Shown: positions 19,103 to 30,258, numbered from the stretch's first letter. The stretch is DNA of 64,000 nucleotides from Streptomyces thinghirensis (GCA_021502835.1 JAKFGP010000050.1:248001-312000), one strand, 5' to 3'. The notes: generated by a model from the letters alone, not told the origin. Translations and numbers: made by a program.

Positions 19103-20124
19103 TCACCGCGCCACCAGCACGCCTCCTCTCGGCGCCCGCGCCACCACGAAGGATTCCCCTTCACCGTCCTCGCGTCCAGGTCGACGCGGTGGCCGCCCGG
19201 TTCGAGTACGCCGTCGAAGACCTCGTGGGTGTGGACGCGGTGCAGGCGGTCCAGTCGGTACGCGGTGAGCCGTACCCGGCAGGTCGAGGTGACCTCGACG
19301 TCGGCCGCGGTACCGGTCGCCGTCAGGCGGGTCAGCCTGCGCCGCTCGGCCGGGCGCGCGGTCCAGGGCGTTCTCGATCTGGGCGACGAGCAGCGGGACG
19401 ATCGAGCCGAGGCCGTCGACGTAGGACACGTCCACCCCGGCGTTCGCAAAGGCACGGCGTACGGCCGTCCGCTCCTCCTCGGCGACCGCGCGGCCGAAGG
19501 CGACGGCGCCGTAGGCACGCAGTTCGTCGGCCGTCACGTCACCGGCGTCATGGGTGATGTCGGCGCCGATGCCGATGGTGCGCAGCGCGGCGGCGAGCCT
19601 GGCGAGCAGGGCGACGCGGTCGCCGATCAGCAGGACCCTGCGTCGGGTTGTGCGCGGAGCCGCCGTCGAGCAGGGCGGCGAGGGCGGCACGGTACTCGGC
19701 GCCGGGGAAGCGGTACGGGCCGATGCCGTGGTAGCCGTTGAACTCCAGGTCGGCCTGTTCGCCGGTCTGCCAGGCGAAGTCCCGCCAGACGAAGTCGTCG
19801 CCGTCCCGCCGGATCACAGCGGTCACCGCGCCGCAGGCGAGGTCCTCACACTCGGGGCAGGCGTAGACGACGTAGCGGCCGCCGGGCAGGGGCGCGTCGG
19901 TCTCCAGGAGCAGGCTGCGGACCTGTGCAGGGTGAGGGATCGCGGGAGGCACGTCGGAGGCGAGCGGGGAGACGGCGTCCAGGTCGGAGAGGCGGAACAG
20001 CAGGGGACGTCCGTCGACGACGAAGTCCATGAAGTCGCGGTGGACCTGGTAGTCACCGTCGGCCCGGACGCCGCCGGCGCGCACCGCCGGGGGCCAGAGC
20101 GAAGGTCGCGTACTCGGCAGCCAT
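19103..20124 (-). CDS. Uncharacterised two-domain protein with CPECEDLACG motif
   Basis: I do not recognise a function. The protein is about 340 residues. The N-terminal half starts MAAEYATFALAPGGARR, then has FMDFVVDGRPLLFRLSDLDA and RYVVYACPECEDLACGAVTA with three clustered Cys. FVWRDFAWQTGEQADLEFNG and YHGIGPYRFPGAEYRAAL follow. After a break near 19640 the C-terminal half reads RVLLIGDRVALLARLAAALR, then IGIGADITHDAGDVTADELR, like a Rossmann or receiver-type fold. GVDVSYVDGLGSIVPLLVAQ follows. It ends FVVARAPRGGVLVAR. The Cys cluster could bind zinc. It is divergent from the D-amino-acid oxidase gene and may share its promoter region. Confidence 0.65.
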
Positions 20125-20190
20125 GCGGTGAGTATTCCCGGGGTGCGACCGCTCTGCGCACGGCATGGGGCATTCCGCTAACGTCCCGGT

Positions 20191-21159
20191 GTGGAGACCG
20201 AACTGGATGACGAAGTCGTCGTGGTCGGCGGCGGGGTGGTCGGGCTGACGACGGCCGTCGTTCTCGCCGAGCGCGGCAGGCGGGTGCGGCTGTGGGACGC
20301 GGGGAGCCCGTCGAGCGGACCACCTCGGCGGTAGCGGGTGCGCTGTGGTGGCCGTACCGCATCGAGCCGGTCGCGCTGGCGCGGTCGTGGGCGCTGCGCT
20401 CCTGGACGTGTATGAGGAGCTTGCGGCGCGGCCCGGGGAGAGCGGCGTACGCATGGTCGAAGGGGTGCTGGGCGAGACCGGCCTGGACGAGGCGGACGCG
20501 TGGGCGGCCGCACGGCTGCCGGGACTGCGGGTGGCGACAGCGGAGGAGTACGGCGGGTCGGGGCTGTGCAGGCGCGGCTGCCGCTCATCGACATGTCGAC
20601 TCATCTGTCGTGGCTGCGGAAGCGGCTGGTGTCGGCGGGCGGTGTCGTGGAGATCCGCGCGGTGAGCGATCTGGCTTTGGGAGCCGTGGGCCGAGGCGCC
20701 GGTGGTGGTCAACTGCACGGGGCTGGGCGCCGGGGAGCTGGTGCCGGACGCGTCCGTGCGTCCGGTGCCGCGGGCAGCTGGTCGTCGTGGAGAACCCCCG
20801 GCATCCGGACCTGGATGGTCTCCACCGATCCCGTCTCCGGGAGATGGCGTACTTCTTCCTGCAGCCCGGCCGGCTGGTCCTGGGCGGCTGGCTGAGGAGG
20901 ACGCCTGGTCGGCCGAGGCCGGACCCCGGCGGTCCTGAGGCGATCGTGCGGCGGTGCGCGGCGCTGCGGCCCGAGATCGCCGGGGCGCGGGTGCTCGCGC
21001 CACCTGGTGGGGCTGCGGCCGGCCCGGGACGCGGTGCGGCTGGAGCGCGAGCGGCTGCCGGACGGGCGGCCGCTGGTGCACAACTACGGCCACGGCGGCG
21101 CGGGCGTCACCGTGGCCTGGGGCTGCGCGCGGGAGGCGGCCGAGCTGGCCTCCCGCTGA
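20191..21159 (+). CDS. FAD-dependent D-amino-acid oxidase family protein
   Basis: This is a flavoprotein that oxidises the amine of D-amino acids (or glycine-like substrates) with O2. The FAD dinucleotide motif is [20 protein letters not shown] near residues 9-28. [17 protein letters not shown] follows, a conserved DAAO segment. Further on are [21 protein letters not shown] and QLVVVENP. The C-terminus reads [20 protein letters not shown] and [10 protein letters not shown], the classical FAD/substrate signature. About 320 residues is normal. GTG 20191 is used as start; breaks lie near 20300, 20390, 20565, 20690, 20770, 20890 and 20995. It is probably cytoplasmic. The substrate is not predictable. 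Confidence 0.9.
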
Positions 21160-21202
21160 CCGTGCCGCCCGGTCCGGGCGGCGCTGCGTTCAGACGGGGA
21201 AG

Positions 21203-21232
21203 GGGGCCGGCACGCGGGTGCGTGCCGGCCCC
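21203..21232. terminator. Bidirectional rho-independent terminator
   Basis: GGGGCCGGCACGC (21203-21215) and GCGTGCCGGCCCC (21220-21232) form a perfect 13-bp stem with a 4-base loop, followed by TTTCC on the plus side and flanked by AAG on the other. It sits between the convergent oxidase gene (stop 21159) and the BCCT gene (stop 21266) and can serve both. Confidence 0.85.
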
Positions 21233-21265
21233 TTTCCGTTCCCCCACCGAGCGACTCCGCGTCGG

Positions 21266-23014
21266 TCAGTGGTGCTTGCCGATCGGGTCGCCCTCCACGT
21301 CCGTGCCGGGGCCCGGGCCGATGCGGATCTCGAAGTCGCCCTCGTACTGCTTGTGGCCCTCGATGACGGCCATCTCGACGGCTTCGGAGGCCATCTCACC
21401 GCGCACCATCAGGGGGTCACGGCGCAAGTCGCGCATCAGGGCGATACACATGAAGATCATCACGATGACGAAGGGCGCCGCCGCGAGGATCGTCAGGTTC
21501 TGCAGACCGGTGAGCGCGTCTCCTCACCGCTGCCCACCAGGAGCATGATGTGCGGCGACCGCGCCGGTCACCACGCCCCAGAACACGACCACCCAGCGGC
21601 TGGGTTCGAGGCGCGCCCTTCTGCGAGAGGGTGCCCATCACGATGGAGGCCGCGTCGGCGCCGAGACGAAGAAGATGCCGACGAGGACCATCACCAGCAG
21701 GCTGGTGACGGTGGCGATCGGGTCCTCCTGCAGGACCGCGAAGAGCCGGCCTTCGGGGGTCGTCTCGTCGCCGAGCCGGTTCTGCTCCTGGAGCCTCATC
21801 GCCGAACCGCCGAAGATCGCGAACCAGATCAGGCTGACGGTGCTGGGGACGAGGATGACGCCGCCGATGAACTGGCGGATGGTCCGGCCCCGGCTGATGC
21901 GGGCGATGAACATGCCGACGAAGGGCGTCCAGGAGATCCACCACGCCCAGTAGAAGACGGTCCAGCTGCTCAGCGGTCGGCGACGCCCTCGCCGCCGCTG
22001 ATCTCGGTACGGCCGGCCATCTCGGGCGAGGTCTCCGAGGTAGGCGAAGATCGAGGTCGGCAGCAGGTCGAGGATGAGGATGGTCGGACCCGCGACGAAC
22101 ACGAACACGACCAGGAGCAGGGCCAGCACCATGTTGGTGTTGGACAGCCACTGGATGCCCTTCTCGACGCCGGAGATCGCGGAGGCCACGAACGCCACGG
22201 TCAGCACCGCGATGATGCCGACCAGCAGCCCGGTGCTGACCTTTGTCCATCCAGTCGAGCTTCTCGACGCCGGAGCCGATCTGCAGGGCACCGAGGCCGA
22301 GCGAGGCCGCGGAGCCGAAGACCGTCGCGATGATGGCGAGGATGTCGATGACCCGGCCGCTCACGCCGTTGGCGTGCTTCTCGCCGATGAGCGGGGTGAA
22401 CACGGCGCTGATGGTCTGCCGGCGGCGCCTGCGGAAGGTGCTGTAGGCGATACCGAGGCCGACCACCGCGTAGATCGCCCGGGGATGGAGCGTCCAGTGG
22501 AACAGGGTGGTGGCCATGGCCGTCGCCATGCGGTCGCCGGTGTCGGCGGGGCTGGTGCCGGGCGGGGCGGTGTCAAAGTGCGCCAGCGGCTCGCTCACGC
22601 CCCCAGAACATCAGACCGATGCCCATGCCCGCGCTGAACATCATGGCGACCCAGGACACCGTGCGGAACTCGGGCTTCTCGCCCTCGGCGCCGAGGTGGA
22701 TGCGGCCGTAGCGGCTGGCCGCGAGCCAGAGGGGCGAAGACGACGAAGCCGGAGGCGGCCCGGCACGAACGCCCAGCCGCCGTTGTGCATCAGGCCGCTG
22801 AGCATGCTGCCGGAGGCGTCCTCCAGCGAGTCCGTGCCGGCCGCGCCCCAGATGACGAACGCGAGGGTCAGGGCGCGGTGACGCCGAAGACGACGCGGTC
22901 GGTCCGGGGCTTGTGCTCCTGTCCCGGCAGGGCCGTTTCCGAACCCGGCAGTGTCCCTCTTTCGTGGTGTTCCTTGTCGCTCGGTCGGTCCTGCGTCTGG
23001 GCGGCACCTTTCAA
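21266..23014 (-). CDS. BCCT-family betaine/choline/carnitine transporter
   Basis: This is a secondary transporter in the cytoplasmic membrane for glycine betaine, choline, carnitine or ectoine, usually driven by Na+ or H+ for osmoprotection. A hydrophilic N-terminus is followed by many hydrophobic spans. Diagnostic segments are [19 protein letters not shown], near 22640-22590, and [43 protein letters not shown], near 21960-21895, carries the aromatic substrate-box signature. [20 protein letters not shown] and [13 protein letters not shown] lie near the end. About 570 residues is normal. The start is uncertain; TTG 23014 keeps the frame. Breaks lie near 22890, 22775, 22600, 22395, 22240, 22030, 21975, 21665, 21610 and 21545. 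Confidence 0.9.
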
Positions 23015-23079
23015 GTCGGTGAGGGCTGAAAACAATCCTCTGCTACGCCCTTACCACGTGCGACGCGGAACTCACCCCT

Positions 23080-24375
23080 TCAACAGCGGGTGTCGGGTTC
23101 ACCTACCGTCAGGTGGTACGTCGCACGCTCGTCCAGGAGCAGCGGCACGAGTGCGCGCAGCGGCTGGCGCAGCGGTACGTAGGCGCCCCTTCTCCCCGGT
23201 CGGACGCGTTTGTACACCGTGCAGTGCGAGTTCGTCCTTCAGGTCCGTGTACTGGTCGGGGGGTGAGCCGGTAGCCGCAGGGCGGGTCCTCGATCACCTC
23301 GGTGGGCTCGGCCGGGTCGTTGTCCGCGCCGCCGAGGTAGACGGGCCCGGTGTCGGCCAGGCCGGACCACCGGGCGACCGCGGTGGCCGTCTCGACGCTT
23401 CCGCGCCCGCTGGTCCGCGTAGCGGAACATGCCGTCCAGGGCCGCAGAGCTGCGAGTTCACCCGGCGCCGGTTGTTCAGGGCCTCGTCCTCGCGCTCGGC
23501 GTCGGTGAAGCGCGTCGACGCGGCTCTCGATGAGGAGGCCGACCGAGTGTTTCACGCCGGACATGTTCCGCAGGATGCGTTCCCTGGCCGTCGCCGGCGG
23601 TCTGCACTGATCGGGTCGCCGGTGACCGGGTCGGTCCAGATGCCGTACGTGCCGGTCGAGTGGCCTAAACCCGCTCGGCGGCGGGGCGGACGTACGCTCC
23701 GGACAGGGTGCGGGCCTCGTCGTGGACCTGGGTGTGGGTGTTGAGGTTGCGGGGCCAGAGGTCAAAGAGGTCCTTGTCGTAGTACGGGGTGTGGAGCCGT
23801 ACTCGTGCAGGTCGTAGAGGACGTCGGGGCGCTGGTCGCGGACGACGGCGGCCAGGGCGCGGGCCTCGGCCGTCTTCAGGGCGAGGGTGGTCGCGGTTGA
23901 TGTCGACGCCGTCGCTGTTGCCGCGGGTGTCGGCGGCCCGGCCGTCGGGGTTGGCGGGTGGGCGACGACCAGCACGGTGGTGCGGTACAGGAACCGCCGG
24001 GTCCGCCGGTCCGTCGCGTAGGCCAGGTCCCGGACGGTGGGCAGGCATGCCTCGCGGCCGGAAGGCTCGTCGCCGTGCTGGCTGCACACGAGGAGCACCT
24101 TGTTCGGGGCGGAGTGCCTGCCGATCGTCACGAGGTTGGAGGGGGCGGTCCTGTTTCGTGGTGCCGATGCGGCCGACGGTGACCCGGCCGCTCGCCCGGT
24201 CGGCGGCGGCCAGCAGCGCCTGCTCCTCGGGCTGGCTGGTCCAGCGGGCGCCGTGCGTCTTCTCGAAGCCGGTGCGGGGCGGGTCGTGTGCGGTGTCGGC
24301 GGCGTGGGCCGGCGCGGTGAGGAGGGACGCGGCGAGGGCCGCGGTGATCACGGTGAGGGTGCGCAGGCGGTTCAT
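23080..24375 (-). CDS. Secreted M14-family zinc carboxypeptidase
   Basis: This is an extracellular metallopeptidase. A signal peptide [20 protein letters not shown] continues to an APAHA cleavage site. The zinc motif HGDE is in [20 protein letters not shown], near 24090-24040. The NRDH motif follows a DGVDIN segment near 23905. The third zinc His lies in [12 protein letters not shown] near 23800. The C-terminal part includes [33 protein letters not shown] and [13 protein letters not shown]. About 430 residues. Breaks lie near 24150, 23965, 23895, 23800, 23660, 23590, 23450, 23405, 23260 and 23200. The last base of the start codon is 41 bases from the stop of the upstream X-Pro peptidase gene, so they are likely co-transcribed. 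Confidence 0.87.
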
Positions 24376-24415
24376 CGGGCTCCCTTCGGAACGCGGTGGG
24401 TCGTGTGCGGCGCGG

Positions 24416-26345
24416 TCACGCCGTCGAGAGGCGCAGGGGGCGGGGGGCGGCGGTCGCCGTACCGGCGGTGGCCTCGGCGAACGCGGCGGTGCCGCCGACG
24501 AACGGTACGCGTGCCGACGATGCGGGAGAGGTCCACGGTGAGGGTCGGCGTGTCGGCGGGCGGGTCGATGAGGTCCTTGTCGGTGCCCGCGACGATGAGC
24601 GCGAGGCGGTGGCCGGCCGGGACGACGTGGTCGGTGGCCGCCAGGTCGAGGGTGACGGCGTAGGTTCTGCCCGGGTGAGCGGGCGTCCCTGCCACCTGGA
24701 CGCGTGGTTGCCGAGGTCGGCCCAGCCTCGGCTGACGACCGTGTAGTCCACGTCGGTGGTCTTCGCCGCCGTCTCCAGGTAGCAGGAGCTGTCGCCCGGG
24801 GTGCTCGGGCCCCTAACAGGTGCGGTCGGTGCGGGTGGTGATGCCCTCACCGCGGTCGGCGTAGTCGCGGATGGTGTCGGGGCCGAGGTCGACGAGTACG
24901 GCGGAGAGGTGGGCCGTCGGGGTGCTGGACCGCGTGGTGACGGTGACCTCGGAGGCGCCGGACAGGCGCAGGTCGCGGGTGAGCGGGCCGGTGACGAACC
25001 CGGCCTAGCCCGGGGTCGGCTCGTCGATGTGCGCGGCCCAGTCCGTCTCGTTCAGCGCAGGGTCGTCGGTGAACGTCTCGGTGCCGCGGTCCCGGCGCAG
25101 GCCGAGGGTGCCGACGCCCGGTCGCGCGGCCGTCGGCGGGGCGCAGCGTCGTGGTGGCGGTGGAACGCGGCGGCCAGGTCTTCGACGTCTCCCACTGCTC
25201 GGGCCGGCGTTCGATGTCGGCCATGGGCTCGCGGTCGATGCCGTTGTCGTAGCCGAGGAGTTCGTGGTCGAACCAGCGGTGCAGGGTGTCGACCCACTCG
25301 GCGCGTCGGAAGTCGAAGGGGGTCGACGTGGCCGGTCTGGAGAGCCAGATCTTGCGGTCGACGCCGTTCTTCGCGAGGGGCGTTCCACCACGGGCCGACG
25401 TGCTGCATGCGGACGTTGAGGTCCTGCGTGCCGTGGATCAGGAAGACGCTCGCCTTCCACCTTGCTCGCGGCCTTGACGTAGTCGCGCTCGGTCCACAGC
25501 CGCGTCCAGTCACCGGTGCGCGGGGCGCCGTCGACGAGCTTGTGCTGGACGGCGTCGCACCGGTCGCGGGCGTCGGGGCTGTTGACGTAGTCGGACAGCC
25601 AGTCGGGGCCCGAGCCGTAGAGCGGGGCGCCCTGGCTGAAGTAGTAGTCGTACCAGGAGGAGATGGCGGCGATCGGGACGATGGTCTCCAGGCCCTCGAC
25701 GCCGGTGGCGGCGACGCCGTTGGCTATGGTGCCGTCCCAGCTCTTGCCGATCATGCCGGTCCTGCCGTTGGTCCAGGTCGCCCTGGCGCGCTCTCGCCGC
25801 CGGTGCGGCTGGTGTACGCCTTCGCGCGGCCGTTCAGCCAGTCGACGACTGGCCTCCGCGGACTGGACGTCGGAGCGTCCGCCGACGTCGACGCAGCCGT
25901 CGGAGCGGTTGGTGCCGGCCAGGTCGACGCCGACGAAGGCGTAGCCACGCGGCACGAGGTAGTTGTCGTAGTACAGCGGCATCCCGTCGACGTCGCCGTC
26001 GGCGTCGTACGTCTTCTTCTGGCTCTCGTTGCCGCGCCCGCAGCACGAGTAGTACGGGCTGGCGTCCATGATGACGGGGATCTTCCGGCCCTGTTGGGCG
26101 GGTTCCCGGGGGCGGACGATGTCGACGGCGACACGGTCGTCCTCGCCGTCGCCGTCCCCGTCGTACCCGGTGTCCACCCAGACGACCTCGCGGATGGCGT
26201 CGTCGTAGGAGTGAACCGGTTCGCTCTGTCGCGGGGTCGCGGGGGGTGGGCTGTCGCGGCGGGCGTGAGAAGGGTTGCCATGAGAAGCGGCCGTGGCCGC
26301 CGTCACGAGCGGTCTCCAGATCGTGAAGCGCATGCGTATCGGCAT
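24416..26345 (-). CDS. Secreted Xaa-Pro dipeptidyl-peptidase, S15/CocE family
   Basis: This is an extracellular serine hydrolase releasing X-Pro dipeptides. The N-terminus is basic then hydrophobic (MRFTIWRPLVTAATAA) and ends in a PAATAHP-type site; a frame break near 26285 splits the signal. The mature part shows GYDGDGDGEDDRVAVDIVRP and MDASPYYSCCGRGNESQK. The nucleophile lies in GMIGKSWDGTIANGVAATG (GxSW, near 25755-25700). The segment IHGTQDLNVRMQHVGPWW carries the Asp, and RWFDHELLGYDNGID the probable catalytic His region. A C-terminal jelly-roll domain ends RTYAVTLDLAATDHVV and HRLALIVAGTDKDLIDPPAD. About 640 residues is normal. Start ATG 26345 or the in-frame 26333. Many breaks. Confidence 0.88.
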
Positions 26346-26508
26346 GCGCGGACGGTACATCGGTCAACTCCCGCGCAGAAGAGGGCAACGTGTGTCTCAT
26401 GACGGCCGAATGGCGATCGTGTGACAGGGGTGACCGTGGACATGACCGCGCGCACAGCAGCTGAATAGGCTCCGAACAGACTTCGTGCCCCTACGACTTG
26501 GAGCTTTC

Positions 26509-28003
26509 GTGCACCGCAGAATCATCGTGCCGGGCGCACTCGGCGCCGCCTCCCTCATGCTGGCGATCCCGGCGTCGGCGGCGGCCCACTCCCCCGGCGC
26601 TCCGGGCATGGGCGACCCCTACTACCCGGCCTACGGCAACGGCGGATACGACGTCTCCCACTACGATCTGCGCCTCAAGTACCGGCCGGACACGGACCGG
26701 CTGGAGGGAACGGCGACGATCCTGGCCCGCACCACCGAGGACCTCTCACGGTTCAACCTGGACTTCCTGCTGGACGTCGGCGAGGTGCGGGTGAACGGCG
26801 CGAAGGCGTCGTTCACGACCTCGGGCGAGCACGAGCTGGAGATCACCCCGACGAGCCCGCTGCGCAAGGGGCACGCCCGTCACCGTCGTCGTCCGCTACA
26901 GCGGCGTGCCGTCGTCGGAGCAGGCGTACGGCTTCCACGAGCTGGCACCGCACCCCGGACGGCGGTGTCGCCGCCAACGAGCCCGAGGCGGCCTGGTGGT
27001 GGTTCCCCAGCAACGATCACCCGCTCGACAAGGCCACCTACGACGTGTCGGTGCAGGTGCCGGACGGCACCCAGGCCATCTCGAACGGCACGCTGCAGTC
27101 GACGAGCTCACGGCTCGGCTGGACCCGCTGGAACTGGCGGTCCGACAAGCCGCAGGCCACGTATCTGGCCACACTCGCGGTCGGCAGGTTCGACCTCACC
27201 ACCGGCACGACCGAGAGCGGCATTCCGGTCGTCAACGCCTACAGCAAGGACCTGGGCGCCCACGACGGCGCTGCGCGAGCGAGCGTGGAGCGGACCGGGG
27301 AGATCGCCGACTGGCTGGTTGGGTACTTCGGGCCCTATCCGTTCAACGCGCTCGGCGGGTACGTGCCGAACACGGACACCGGGTACGCGCTGGAGACACA
27401 GACCCGGCCGTTCTACAGCCCCCGGCAGTTCGCGAACGGCTCGAACGTGTCCGTCGTCGTCCATGAGCTGGCCCACCAGTGGTACGGCGACCTGGTCTCG
27501 GTGCGCGGCTGGAAGGACATCTGGGTCAACGAGGGCTTCGCGCGGTACGCCCAGTGGCTGTGGTCCGAGCACGAGGGCGAGGGCACGGCGCAGGAGCTGG
27601 CCGACTACACGTACGCCTCGCACCCGGCCGACGATCCGTTCTGGACGGTGAGGCCCGGTGATCCGGGGCCGGAGAACCAGTTCGACATCGCGGTCTACGA
27701 CCAGGGCGCACTGGCCGTCCACGCGCTGCGCGTCGAGGTCGGGGACGAGGACTTCTTCGCCATCCTCAAGGGGTGGCCCGCTCGGTACGCCCACGGCAAC
27801 GCGTCCGTCGCCGACTTCCAGCGGTACTCCGAGGAGGTCTCCGGCAAGCCGCTGGCCGCGCTGTTCGACACCTGGCTGTTCCAGCCGTCGAAGCCGGACG
27901 CGCCGGCGGCGCGCGCGGCGTCCCTCGCGCAGACGTCGGACGTGCCGCGCGGCCGCGGTCCTGGCAGAGGATCGCCGCGACGAACGACGTGCACGGGCAC
28001 TGA
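26509..28003 (+). CDS. Secreted M1-family zinc aminopeptidase
   Basis: This is an extracellular gluzincin metallopeptidase. A signal peptide HRRIIVPGALGAASLMLAIP is followed by an SAAAHS cleavage region. The M1 N-terminal beta domain appears as DVSHYDLRLKYRPDTDRLEG. The GxMEN-like position is DTGYALETQTRPFYSP. The zinc motif VVVHELAHQWYGDL is near 27455-27490, and the downstream Glu is in IWVNEGFARYAQWLW. It ends IAATNDVHGH at 28003. It is about 495 residues, shorter than PepN because the ERAP-like C-terminal domain is absent, as in other Streptomyces secreted M1 enzymes. GTG 26509 has GGAG 8 bases upstream; GTG 26485 is an in-frame alternative. Breaks lie near 26875, 26960 and 27950. Confidence 0.92.
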
Positions 28004-28037
28004 CCGACCGCACGCACACCGACCGACAGGGCTCCAG

Positions 28038-28520
28038 GCGGCGTCCCCGTGGTCGTAGACGGTCACGGGGACGCCTCGCCGCGCGAGCCGCTCGGTGACG
28101 AGCGGCTCGACGCGGGACCACTTGCCGCCGGCCAGGCCGCAGCCTATGCGGGGCATGTGCACCGAGGCGTGCAACTCGACCGCCGTGTCGGCGAGGCGGC
28201 CGAGGGCCGTGTCGATCGCCTCGTAGCGCACGGGGACGCCCTTGCTGCCGGTCCTCATGCCGCGCTGGCCGATCATGTTGGCCACCCACACATACGGCTC
28301 GACCTGGACGAACTGGACCGCGCCCAGCCCGAAGTCGTTCGACGCGCGGGTCGCGGTGCCAGGCGCGGTAGGCAGCCTCCGGCTCCGGCCAGCGGCGCGA
28401 GACGGCCAGGACGAAGCCCTTGCCCCAGCCGCCGAGGTCGTTGCAGACATGGGCGATCACCTTGACGCCCTTGACCGACGGGACGGTGGCGTCACCCCGG
28501 ACATACCTGATCTCCGACAT
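28038..28520 (-). CDS. Stand-alone macro-domain protein
   Basis: This is a small cytoplasmic protein of about 160 residues that should bind or hydrolyse ADP-ribose derivatives. It begins MSEIRYVRGDATVPSVKGVK, then has VIAHVCNDLGGWGKGFVLAV (the ligand-binding N and GGWGKG loop). Further on are FGLGAVQFVQVEPYVWVANM, VPVRYEAIDTALGRLADTAV and SVHMPRIGCGLAGGKWSRVE (the second phosphate loop), and the protein ends GVPVTVYDHG. ATG 28520 is clear. The stop was not found in frame, so the 3' end is approximate. Breaks lie near 28375-28340. It is convergent with the M1 peptidase gene. Confidence 0.85.
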
Positions 28521-28539
28521 GACGCCACCGTAGAGGCCA

Positions 28540-28552
28540 CCACTGACAGTGG
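28540..28552. promoter_or_regulatory. CCACTG-A-CAGTGG palindrome
   Basis: A perfect 6-bp inverted repeat with a 1-base centre lies between the permease stop (28575) and the macro-domain start (28520), inside a looser GGCCAC...GTGGCC dyad. It is about 20 bases upstream of the macro-domain gene and could be its operator. Confidence 0.3.
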
Positions 28553-28574
28553 CCGTGAAAGCGGGTGCTTCTCG

Positions 28575-30047
28575 CTACTTGGTGAGCCTGCCAAGCTCCT
28601 GCTCGGCGGCGTTCTGTGCCACCCGGCGGCGGACGCCGAACCAGCCGGCCACCAGCATCACCGCGATCACGGGCACGAGCAGCACGGTCTTGCGGCCGAC
28701 CTCCTCGTCGTTCCACATCAGGACGATCACGGCCAGCAGGAAGGCGATCGTGACGATCTCCGTGACGGGGCTGCCGGGCAGCCGGAAGTGCGGCCGCTCG
28801 ACCAGGCCGGCGCGCGCCCGGCGCACGAAGACCAGGTGGCAGATCGTGATGATCACCCAGGTGCTGATGATGCCCAGGGAGGCGACGTTCAGGACGATCT
28901 CAGGAGGCCTTGTTCGGCACCAGGAAGTTGAGGCCGACGCCGAGGACGCAGACCGCGCAGGTCAGCAGGATGCCACCGTAGGGGGACCTGGCTGCGGCTC
29001 ATCACGCCGGTGAACTTGGGCGCGGAGCCCGCCATCGCCATCGAGCGCAGGATGCGGCCGGTGGAGTACAGGCCGGAGTTCAGGGAGGACATCGCCGCGG
29101 TGAGGACGACGAGGTTCATCACGTCACCGGCGGCCGGGACGCCGATCCCGGACAGCACCGTGACGAAGGGGCTCTCGTCGCCCGAGTAGAGCGAGCTCGG
29201 CAGCAGCAGGGCCAGCAGGACGACCGAGCCGACGTAGAACAGGGCGACGCGCCACATGATGGAGTTCACCGCGCGGGGGACGATCTTGTGCGGCTCGGCG
29301 GTCCTCGCCGGCGGCGACGCCGACCAGTTCCAGGGCCGCGTAGGAGAAGATCACGCCCTGCATGACCAGGATGACGGGCATGGCGCCGTGGGGAGGATGC
29401 CACCATGGTCGGTGATCATGCTCATGCCCGGTGTGTGGCCGCCCACCTCGTGCTGGGTGGCCAGCAAGAAGATACCGATCAGCATGAAGGCGACGAGGGT
29501 GGCGACCTTGACGATCGCGAACCAGAACTCCATCTCGCCGAAGATCTTCACCGAGATCAGGTTCACGGCCAGGACCACCGCGAGGGCGATCAGGGCGAGC
29601 ACCCATTGCGGGATGCTCGTGAACATACTCCAGTAGTGCGTGTACAGCGCGATCGCGGTGATGTCGGCGATACCGGTCGTCGACCAGTTCAGGAAGTACA
29701 TCCAGCCGGCGACGTAGGCGCCCTTCTCGCCGAGGAACTCGCGCGCGTACGACACGAAGGACCCGGAGGAGGGGCCGGTAGAGCACCAGCTCACCGAGGG
29801 CCTTGACGACGAAGAAGGCGAAGACGCCGGCGACGAGGTAGGCGATCGCGAGCGCCGGGCCCGCGTCGCGCAGGCGCCCGCCGGCGCCGAGGAAGAGGCC
29901 GGTGCCGATGGCGCCGCCGATGGCGATCATGTTGACGTGGCGGGCCTTGAGGTCCCTTGCTGTAGCCGGCGTCACCCGCGTCCGCGGTCGTTCGGCCGCC
30001 TGGGGGTGGGCGGCGGCCTGTGCCGTGGCGACGGCGTCCTTGCTCAC
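28575..30047 (-). CDS. APC-superfamily amino-acid permease
   Basis: This is a proton-coupled amino-acid importer of the AAT family with 12 expected spans. The N-terminus is hydrophilic, then [20 protein letters not shown] near 29960-29895, the hallmark of the family. It continues [40 protein letters not shown] and [41 protein letters not shown] and [20 protein letters not shown] follow. [20 protein letters not shown] and [20 protein letters not shown] lie later, and it ends [10 protein letters not shown]. About 490 residues is normal. The pattern resembles asparagine/GABA permeases. GTG 30047 is used as start. Breaks lie near 29965, 29775, 29395, 29305, 28990 and 28905. It is divergent from a MerR regulator. 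Confidence 0.88.
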
Positions 30048-30193
30048 GGGTGGTACCAATCTCTGGTGCGCCCGGGCGGGTACGCCCAGGTCGTCCGTAC
30101 AGCGACAAGGCCCGCACCACCCTTCGCGGCACAGACCAAGGCAGCACCTTCCCACGACCCTGCGTGTGCATGCGGTGTCTCATTTCACACAGC

Positions 30194-30258
30194 GTGACTT
30201 GTCACAAGATCCGTCAGTCGTCTCCACAGGGTGCGCATGGTGCGCGAGACGTGTCACA
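30194..30258. promoter_or_regulatory. Palindrome and duplicated TGTCACA between permease and MerR genes
   Basis: GTGAC-TT-GTCAC (30194-30205) overlaps CTTGTCACAAG (30198-30208). TGTCACA recurs at 30252-30258, 52 bases on and about 30 bases before the MerR start. The repeats are candidate operators for the divergent promoters. Confidence 0.4.
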
